34,929 nt of DNA from Candidatus Poribacteria bacterium (lineage in GTDB: Bacteria > Poribacteria > DTPJ01 > WJIO01). Below, piece after piece: positions 27,991 through 34,929 of this stretch. Made by a program: the position numbers and the translations under genes. The stretch covers positions 1 through 34,929 of the forward strand of contig WJIO01000323.1 in the NCBI GenBank assembly GCA_014730235.1, written 5' to 3'. Positions within the stretch are counted from its first letter, which is position 1, and the number at the start of each line of letters is the position of its first letter. The notes under the pieces were generated by a model, which was given only the letters and a program-made list of their open reading frames with translations, was not told the origin of the DNA and made no database searches.

Positions 27991-28740
27991 TCACAATAGT
28001 TTACAGGTAATTATACCCTCGTCATAAGACGGAACAATTTTATGATGTGGTGGGACTGTTAGGAACTCGTCTTTATTCCATTTGCCATCAATTAAATCCT
28101 TAATAAGACGCATATTGCCAGTCAGCTTTTCATATGTCCAGTTGTTCTGTTCAGCTATATGACGCACTTTTTCTTCATATTCAGGAAATTCTACTAAGCC
28201 TACATCTATGTATGCGGCACAGGTATAATTATTTACCCATGAATTTTCAAATTCCATCAGGTATTTGGCGTTATCTTCTCCGTATTTTTCCACATATTGC
28301 TGATACTTACTTTTTAATTTCACTTGATCCTGACTGCTCTGGGGATTATTTTGGACTTTTCCACCGCTGCGTTCCAGCCAGCCTGATGTATAATAATAAG
28401 TTCCCGGAACTCGATTATGATGTTCCATATAGCTTTCTTTTGATCCTAAAAAAAGAGTTATACAGTCATGGGCTTTAGGTATAATTAATGGTATACCCGG
28501 CGCATTGATATTTGCTAGACCGTTACTGCAAAGGGCGTAAACAAGCACAATCGCATCATATAATTTTTCATCTGTTGCATCTATTCTGGTTTGAATTACT
28601 TCCCGCATTTTATCCGGTTCATCATGAAGACCTTTTTCCAGGAACTCCATATCTATTACATTTTCTGAATAAGCCGCAGCCAGACACACCTCTCTGAAAA
28701 GCACGTTACAGGATATAATTTTTAAATGCATATTATCCAC
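27991..28740 (-). CDS. DUF1638-family protein
   Basis: LVYALCSNGLANI, PLIIPKAHDCITLFLGSKESYMEHH, PGTYYYTSGWLERSG. Confidence 0.8.
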   Translation of the reverse strand: MDNMHLKIISCNVLFREVCLAAAYSENVIDMEFLEKGLHDEPDKMREVIQTRIDATDEKLYDAIVLVYALCSNGLANINAPGIPLIIPKAHDCITLFLGSKESYMEHHNRVPGTYYYTSGWLERSGGKVQNNPQSSQDQVKLKSKYQQYVEKYGEDNAKYLMEFENSWVNNYTCAAYIDVGLVEFPEYEEKVRHIAEQNNWTYEKLTGNMRLIKDLIDGKWNKDEFLTVPPHHKIVPSYDEGIITCKLL

Positions 28741-28765
28741 CTGTTTAATTATATCTGATAAATTT

Positions 28766-28927
28766 GATTCTTCCGGGTTTATTGTGGTAATAAAGAGAAA
28801 TCACAAATTATACAGGAAAAATCTATCCTGATTGTCATTCCTGCCGCGAGCTTTTTAAAAAGCTCGCGGCAGGAATGACAAGCTTGTAAAAGTTTTTCAT
28901 TTTTACCACACTTAGCCCTGAAGAACT
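28766..28927. repeat. Complete 162-bp MITE-like element with 8-bp target duplication ATAAATTT
   Basis: GATTCTTCCGGGTTTATTGTGGTAA...TTACCACACTTAGCCCTGAAGAACT; flanks 28758-28765 and 28928-28935 both ATAAATTT; perfect 50-bp palindrome at 28832-28881. Confidence 0.92.
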
Positions 28928-29002
28928 ATAAATTTAAAGCCCTGGGAATGACATTGCATAACCAGGGCTTAAATGTTAAATATTCTTCAGAAACTTACCC
29001 CC

Positions 29003-29206
29003 TTAGACTGGGGTTACATTTCCAGCCTGTAAACCTTTTGGACTCTCAATAATTTCGAATTCGACTTCCTGACCTTCTTCTAGAGTCTTGAATCCATCCA
29101 TTTTGATGGCAGAATAATGGACAAAAAGGTCATCGCCTCCATCCTGTTCGATGAAACCAAAACCCCTGCGCTCATTAAACCATTTGACTCTACCTTTGCT
29201 TCTCAC
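29003..29206 (-). CDS. Cold-shock domain protein (CspA family)
   Basis: [33 protein letters not shown]; 67 aa; GTG start with AGGAGG RBS. Confidence 0.96.
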   Translation of the reverse strand: MRSKGRVKWFNERRGFGFIEQDGGDDLFVHYSAIKMDGFKTLEEGQEVEFEIIESPKGLQAGNVTPV

Positions 29207-29356
29207 TTAGACACACCTCCTGCGAATAAATTCTATTAATCTATTCAGACCTTAGATTTTTGCGGGCCCTTAGAACCGAAGCCGCAGGAGGGTAGATTAA
29301 ACTACCGCAGCTACTCGCAATCTAATTCACCTCAACAAAAACCTGCTACATCAATT

Positions 29357-29385
29357 AGAATACTACAGGTCATATGCAATGTCAA
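29357..29385 (-). promoter_or_regulatory. Sigma70-type promoter for the cold-shock gene
   Basis: On the minus strand TTGACA-17 nt-TATTCT; implies a 5' leader of roughly 140 nt before the GTG start. Confidence 0.65.
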
Positions 29386-29526
29386 GACATTTTTGGTTGA
29401 TTTGCAGGATTTTTATGGATATAATAGCTTATTGGCATGATTTTTATATGAAAGGTTGAAAAATATGATTCTTCGTAATCTTTAAAAAGTGAACATCATT
29501 TATCCTGTGAAAGGGGGATTCCCAAT

Positions 29527-31017
29527 ATGAGTCCAGTTTGGGGACATAGATTGGAGGAGCAGCCAGAGGAATTAAGTGTCCTTTATTGTGCAGGCCGGGA
29601 TGTAAAAAGCCTGCCTATGGCCGATGAAATTCTTATAACATATGATATATGGAACACCGAAGCCCATGATATAATGCTGTATAAACAGGGCATATTGACC
29701 AAGGAAGAAGTAAAAGTAATATTATCAGCACTGGATCAGGTGCGTAAACTGCATGAGAAAGATCAATTTAAACTGGATCCACAAAAAGAGGATGTTCATA
29801 TGAATATCGAGAGCTTTATTACCGAAAAATGTGATCCGGTTATTGGTCGAAAGGTTCATACCGGCAGGAGTAGAAACGACCAGATTGTATGCGACATGCG
29901 TATGTATCTAAGGGAGAAAATTCTAAAGATTACAGACAGCCTGATCACCCTTGTGGAAGCTTTGCTGAACGTTGCCCAGGAGCATATAGAGACAGTTATG
30001 CCCGGTTTTACACACTACCAGCATGCTACTATATCAACCTTCGGTCATTTGCTTACATCTTACGCCCAGGCCATGGAGCGAGACCTGGATCGCATGGAAT
30101 TTGTTTACTCCATTACAAATCGCTGTCCATTAGGCGCAGCCGCTGGATACGGCACATCATGGCCCATTGATAGAGACCTTACGGCAAAGCTTTTGGGATT
30201 TGATGAAGTTCAGGAGAACAGCATTGACTGCGTATCTTCCCGGTGGGAAACAGAAGCTCAATTTGCCTCTGCCATATCCTTTATGATGAACCATCTCAGC
30301 ATTATGTCTCAGGATTTCGTATTCCTCAGCACATCCGAAGCCGGGATGTTAAAGCTTGATGATCGGTTTGTGCTGGGAAGTTCCATAATGCCCCAAAAGC
30401 GAAACCCCGGCCCGCTGGAAGTTACCAGAGCCAAAGCCGCTATAGCTCAGGGAACTGTTCAGGCCCTATTTGGTATTTCCAAAGCCAGCCTCTCAGGTTA
30501 TAATCGCGATGGTCAGTATACAAAGTATCTGATTATGGATATAATAAACGAATGTGAGTTAGCCCCGGTGGTGTTAAAAGAAGTGGTTAAATCCCTTCAG
30601 GTAAACAAGGGTGAAATGCAGAGACAGGCATCATTGGGTTTTCTCAACGCTGTGGATGTAGCCGATTACCTCACCCGAAAATTTAATCTTCCTTTCAGGC
30701 AAGCCTACCACATAGTGGCCGAATCCGTTAAATTATCTGATGAGGCCGGAGAGCTTACATTATCGGCTGTTAATCAGGCGATGGAAAATGCAGGTGTTAA
30801 TCATAAAGTAGATGAAGAGGATTTTGGGGCTTTAACAATTCCGCAAAAAAATGTAAGCCTGAAAAGCCATATAGGTGGTCCAGCTCCTGATGCTGTATTA
30901 AAAACCATTAAAAATATTGGTATCAGGCTTTCATCCCACAGACAAACACTGTCCGAAGCTGTAAAGCGACTGGAACGGGCAAAGATAGAGATAGAAAGTA
31001 TAAAGAAGGAATTTTGA
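29527..31017 (+). CDS. Argininosuccinate lyase-like protein (fumarase/aspartase superfamily)
   Basis: KVHTGRSRNDQIVCDMRMYLREK and GSSIMPQKRNPGPLEV superfamily signatures; divergent THYQHATIS and KRNPG segments. Confidence 0.8.
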   Translation: MSPVWGHRLEEQPEELSVLYCAGRDVKSLPMADEILITYDIWNTEAHDIMLYKQGILTKEEVKVILSALDQVRKLHEKDQFKLDPQKEDVHMNIESFITEKCDPVIGRKVHTGRSRNDQIVCDMRMYLREKILKITDSLITLVEALLNVAQEHIETVMPGFTHYQHATISTFGHLLTSYAQAMERDLDRMEFVYSITNRCPLGAAAGYGTSWPIDRDLTAKLLGFDEVQENSIDCVSSRWETEAQFASAISFMMNHLSIMSQDFVFLSTSEAGMLKLDDRFVLGSSIMPQKRNPGPLEVTRAKAAIAQGTVQALFGISKASLSGYNRDGQYTKYLIMDIINECELAPVVLKEVVKSLQVNKGEMQRQASLGFLNAVDVADYLTRKFNLPFRQAYHIVAESVKLSDEAGELTLSAVNQAMENAGVNHKVDEEDFGALTIPQKNVSLKSHIGGPAPDAVLKTIKNIGIRLSSHRQTLSEAVKRLERAKIEIESIKKEF

Positions 31018-32771
31018 TAGAAATGCCTGAATCATCACAAAAACTAACGTCCTTTTTACGTCCATACTGGAAGCAGATCATCATCGGCCCATTCCTTATG
31101 CTGGTTGAGGTGGTTATGGACCTGGCCCAGCCCCGCATGATGCAGAGGATAATTGATGTTGGCATCGCCCAGATGGATATGTCCATAGTTATAAATACAG
31201 GTTTGATTATGATCGGTCTCGCTTTGATTGGAGCTTTTGGTGGTGCGGGAAATACTGCCTTTGCTGTATGGGTGTCCCAGAGATACGGCGCGGATCTCCG
31301 AACCGCGCTATTCCGGAAAATACAATCCCTATCCTTTGGTAATCTGGATAAGCTGGAAACCGGACAGTTAATAACCCGTTTGACGAATGATGTAACCCAG
31401 ATTCAGCTGGTAGTTCTCATCGCTTTGAGAATTCTGGTAAGAGCACCCCTTATACTGGTAGGAAGCCTGATTATGGCTGTAATCACAAGTCCCAGTCTGG
31501 CACTAATACTCCTGGCCCTTGGACCTGTATCATTGCTTGTTATTATCCTGGTGATCAGAAAAGCCCATCCTATGTTTTTAAGGGTTCAAGAGAGGCTTGA
31601 CAGAATTAATACGGTGATGCAGGAAAACCTTTCTGGTATCAGAGTGGTAAAAGCCTTTGTGCGAGGAGATTATGAAAATCAGCGTTTTGGTAATGCCAAT
31701 GAAAATCTGCGTAATGATACGGTTAAAGCCATGAGACTTGTCGCTGTGGTAATGCCTTTTATGATGTTGGCTGTTAATATAGGCGTAGCTTGCGTTATAT
31801 GGTTTGGTGGGCTACAGGTAGCTGCCGGTAATATGAAAGTTGGTCAGATTATGGCCTTTGTAAACTACCTGCTTCACGCCCTCTTTTCCCTGATGATGGT
31901 TAGCATGCTGTTGATACAAATATCCAGGGCTAAAGCATCAGCAGACCGCATACAGGAGGTGTTGAACAGCAAACCGGAAATCAATGATAAAACGAATGCC
32001 TTGACCATGTTTCAACCTCGGGGTAAGGTGGCCTTTGAAAGCGTTACCTTTGGTTATGATGATAACTACCAGGAGCCAGTGCTTCGGGATGTAAGTTTTG
32101 AGGTGCAACCGGGACAGACTGTTGCAATTCTGGGTGCTACAGGATCAGGGAAATCAAGTCTGGTTAATTTAATCCCGCGATTTTATGATGTTATGGGTGG
32201 TAAGGTAAAAATTGATAACATAGATGTGCGGGATATAAAAAACGATGCTCTGCGTAAAAGCGTGGTTTTTGTCCTTCAGGAGTCAGTTTTATTCTCCGGC
32301 ACTATCAGAGACAATATACGCTATGGAAGGCCTGAAGCGACAGATCCGGAGGTAGTAGAAGCCGCCAAAGCCGCCCAGGCCCATGATTTTATTAGTGGGT
32401 TTCCTGAGGGATATGATACCCAGCTTGGACAACGCGGGGTCAATTTATCCGGCGGTCAGAAACAGCGCGTCGCAATCGCAAGGGCATTAGTCACCAAACC
32501 CAGGATATTGATACTGGATGACAGCACCAGTTCTGTAGATGTGGAGACAGAGGCCAGGATACAGGATTCCCTTGCGGAATTAATGAAAGATTGCACCAGC
32601 TTTATAATAGCACAGCGCATCAGCACGGTTTTAAATGCTGATAAGATTTTAATACTGGAAGATGGCAAAATAGCCGCCCAGGGTACACACAGCCAGCTTC
32701 TTAAATCAAGTCCAATATATCGGGAAATCTATAATTCACAACTCGGAAACGGAGGTATTGACATTGCGTGA
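31014..32771 (+). CDS. ABC exporter half-transporter (TMD-NBD) with degenerate catalytic residues
   Basis: Walker A GATGSGKSS, signature LSGGQKQR, Walker B ILILDDSTSSVD (Asp instead of Glu), switch IIAQRIS (Gln instead of His). Confidence 0.92.
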   Translation: MIEMPESSQKLTSFLRPYWKQIIIGPFLMLVEVVMDLAQPRMMQRIIDVGIAQMDMSIVINTGLIMIGLALIGAFGGAGNTAFAVWVSQRYGADLRTALFRKIQSLSFGNLDKLETGQLITRLTNDVTQIQLVVLIALRILVRAPLILVGSLIMAVITSPSLALILLALGPVSLLVIILVIRKAHPMFLRVQERLDRINTVMQENLSGIRVVKAFVRGDYENQRFGNANENLRNDTVKAMRLVAVVMPFMMLAVNIGVACVIWFGGLQVAAGNMKVGQIMAFVNYLLHALFSLMMVSMLLIQISRAKASADRIQEVLNSKPEINDKTNALTMFQPRGKVAFESVTFGYDDNYQEPVLRDVSFEVQPGQTVAILGATGSGKSSLVNLIPRFYDVMGGKVKIDNIDVRDIKNDALRKSVVFVLQESVLFSGTIRDNIRYGRPEATDPEVVEAAKAAQAHDFISGFPEGYDTQLGQRGVNLSGGQKQRVAIARALVTKPRILILDDSTSSVDVETEARIQDSLAELMKDCTSFIIAQRISTVLNADKILILEDGKIAAQGTHSQLLKSSPIYREIYNSQLGNGGIDIA

Positions 32772-34617
32772 GGAGAAATCTCGCGGACAGCGTAAGGGGT
32801 TTCACATGGGAGGGCCAGGAAGAGGCCCAATGATCGGTACCGGAGAAAAGGCTAAAGATACCAAAAGTACCATGATTCGCCTTTGGGATTATCTGAAATC
32901 ACAAAAAACGGGTTTATTAGGTGTAACGTTTCTTGTTATAATTACTACAATACTTGGTCTTTTAGGCCCCTACCTGATGGCGAAGGCTATAGATAATTAC
33001 ATGATACCCGGGGATTTGCGCGGTTTATTCTGGATCGTTATGCTAATGATCAGTGTTTATGCTGCAACATCTCTCACTACATGGCTACAGACATACATAA
33101 TGGCCGGTATATCCCAGAATACTGTCCGTAATATGCGTAATGACCTGTTTTCCCGGCTTCAATCTCTCTCCCTGCGCTTCTTTGATCAGCGAACTCATGG
33201 CGAACTGATGAGCCGCCTGACCAATGATGAGGAAAACATAAGTAGAGTTCTTGGGGAAGGTGTGGCCCAGTTTGTCAGCAGTATTATTACCCTCGTAGGC
33301 GTTGCCATTATGATGCTTCTGCTGAATGTATACCTTGCGGCAGTAAGTCTGGTGACCATTCCCCTTATGGTGTTTTTAACCAAGTGGATATCAAAGCGTA
33401 CCCGGCGGGGATTCCAGCAACAGCAGAAAACCCTGGGAATACTGAACGGCTTCATAGAAGAAACCGTAACCGGTCAGCGTGTGGTAAAAGCCTATGGACA
33501 GGAAAAAGAAGCTCTTACAAAATTTGAAAAGGCAAACTGGGATTTACGTGAGGCAGCCACCCGAGCCCAGACTTTCGCTCTGGTGCTGGCCCCTTTGACT
33601 AACTTTGTCAATAACCTGGGTTTTATTATAGTAGCTGCAGCCGGAGGTTGGATGGCCGTTAAGGATTTGGTTACTCTGGGTACTATTGCTGCATTTATCA
33701 GCTATGCCCGGCAGTTTGGACGACCTTTAAACCAGATGGCCAACCTGTATAACGCCATACAATCAGCCATGGCTGGGGCGGAGCGCGTATTTGAAATATT
33801 GGATGAAGAACCTGAAATCGCTGACTTACCCCAGGCCCAACCTCTGGAAATCAAAAGGGGAGAGGTTATATTCAGGGATGTATACTTCGGTTACGAAGCT
33901 GGTGTTCCGGTGTTAAAGAATATAAATTTCCATGCTGAACCGGGACAAACCATAGCCCTGGTGGGCCCAACCGGAGCCGGTAAGACCACTATAGTTAACC
34001 TTCTGACGCGTTTTTATGACATTAACGAGGGTAGAATAATCATAGACGGTTATAATATTACTGAAGTCCAGAAGGCAAGTTTACGCCGTCAGTTGGGAAT
34101 AGTCTTACAGGATACATTTTTGTTTACCGGATCGGTAATGGAAAATATCCGTTATGGCCGATTGGATGCCACAGATGCGGAAGTCTACGAAGCGGCGAAT
34201 CTGGCTAATGCGGACCACTTCATACGTCATCTTCCCCGGGGATATGATACAATTTTATCGGAGAGGGGCAGCAACCTCAGCCAGGGACAGCGACAGCTTC
34301 TGGCTATTGCCCGGGCAGCCCTGGCCAATCCGGGAATTCTGATCCTCGACGAAGCCACCAGCAGCGTTGATACCCGTACTGAAATGCACATTCAGGAGGC
34401 ACTGCTGCGCCTGATGAAAGAACGTACTGCCTTTGTTATCGCCCACCGTCTGAGTACAATACACAACGCGGATCAGGTTCTGGTAATTAACAACGGTGAG
34501 ATTATTGAGCGCGGTACCCATTTAAGTCTGCTGGAAAAACAGGGCTTTTATTATAACTTATACATGAGACAGTTTAGAGCTAAAGATGAGACAGAATTGA
34601 TTTTAGATCTAAGGTGA
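32758..34617 (+). CDS. ABC exporter half-transporter (TMD-NBD), canonical partner
   Basis: Walker A GPTGAGKTT, signature LSQGQRQ, Walker B ILILDEATSSVD, switch VIAHRLS. Confidence 0.94.
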   Translation: MTLREEKSRGQRKGFHMGGPGRGPMIGTGEKAKDTKSTMIRLWDYLKSQKTGLLGVTFLVIITTILGLLGPYLMAKAIDNYMIPGDLRGLFWIVMLMISVYAATSLTTWLQTYIMAGISQNTVRNMRNDLFSRLQSLSLRFFDQRTHGELMSRLTNDEENISRVLGEGVAQFVSSIITLVGVAIMMLLLNVYLAAVSLVTIPLMVFLTKWISKRTRRGFQQQQKTLGILNGFIEETVTGQRVVKAYGQEKEALTKFEKANWDLREAATRAQTFALVLAPLTNFVNNLGFIIVAAAGGWMAVKDLVTLGTIAAFISYARQFGRPLNQMANLYNAIQSAMAGAERVFEILDEEPEIADLPQAQPLEIKRGEVIFRDVYFGYEAGVPVLKNINFHAEPGQTIALVGPTGAGKTTIVNLLTRFYDINEGRIIIDGYNITEVQKASLRRQLGIVLQDTFLFTGSVMENIRYGRLDATDAEVYEAANLANADHFIRHLPRGYDTILSERGSNLSQGQRQLLAIARAALANPGILILDEATSSVDTRTEMHIQEALLRLMKERTAFVIAHRLSTIHNADQVLVINNGEIIERGTHLSLLEKQGFYYNLYMRQFRAKDETELILDLR

Positions 34618-34741
34618 ATAACACCGAAAACTCAGGAATGGTAGGATTTTGTAAAACCAATGCAAAAACCTCTGGATACCCGGACCAATGATGGATGGTA
34701 GGCAGAAATGGAAGAGGTATTCCATATTGATTAGGTAAATT

Positions 34742-34776
34742 GGTTCTTCTGGTTTATTGTGGAAGTAAAGAAATTT
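34742..34776 (+). repeat. Left-end fragment of a MITE-like copy
   Basis: GGTTCTTCTGGTTTATTGTGGAAGTAAAGAAATTT, interrupted by a second copy. Confidence 0.7.
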
Positions 34777-34929
34777 GGCTCTTCAGGGTTCAGTGTGGTT
34801 ATAATTGAAAATTCTCTCAGCTTGTCATTCCTGCTTCAAGCTTTTTCAAAAAGCTTGAAGCAGGAATGACATAGAACTATATTCTTTGAGCATTTTCATC
34901 TGTTTCTTCATGCTGAATTCTTATAAACA
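34777..34929 (+). repeat. Long-form MITE-like copy, cut by window end
   Basis: GGCTCTTCAGGGTTCAGTGTGGTTATAATTGAAAATTCTCTCAGCTTGTCATTCC...; 24-bp perfect stem at 34823-34871; then the conserved AGAACTATATTCTTTGAGCATTTTCATCTG segment. Confidence 0.88.

Noticed and set aside
29207-29350. Leader of the cold-shock gene as a possible tmRNA fragment (GTAGCTGCGGTAGTTTAATCTACC)
   Set aside because: Resemblance is only to a short post-tag segment; no tRNA-like acceptor domain, T-arm or 5' partner was found.
8418-34929. Recurring TGTCATTCCTGC/GCAGGAATGACA blocks as a possible CRISPR array
   Set aside because: Copies are kilobases apart, in both orientations and without regular spacers; ends and TSDs fit a MITE family.

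Overview
Bacterial chromosomal window with about 26 supportable protein-coding genes, one cobalamin riboswitch, one ISKra4-like transposase and about ten copies of a dispersed palindromic MITE-like repeat. The main candidate system is at about 2.3-8.2 kb. A cobalamin riboswitch precedes an apparent operon encoding a BtuF-like binding protein, a BtuC/FecCD permease and a BtuD-like ATPase, followed immediately by three redox genes homologous to NqrD/RnfE, NqrE/RnfA and NqrF. No NqrA, B or C homologue is visible. I read this as a possible B12-regulated uptake module with its own minimal transmembrane electron conduit. Other points of interest: (i) a repeat family with ISL3-like ends (GGTTCTTCCGGGTT..), two copies of which have perfect 8-bp target duplications, and whose 50-bp core palindromes differ between copies while each remains perfectly self-complementary; (ii) a secreted LVIVD-propeller/staphylococcal-nuclease/dockerin fusion; (iii) a FolE2-like protein lacking the canonical CPCSK and AHNQRS motifs; (iv) a promoter and structured leader upstream of a cold-shock gene; (v) a heterodimeric ABC exporter with one degenerate ATP site; (vi) a truncated sulfatase and other remnants. 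The remaining genes look ordinary (uvrC, aldo/keto reductase, Gfo/Idh/MocA oxidoreductase, subtilase, ADP-ribosylglycohydrolase and others). All family calls come from reading motifs; no searches were run.
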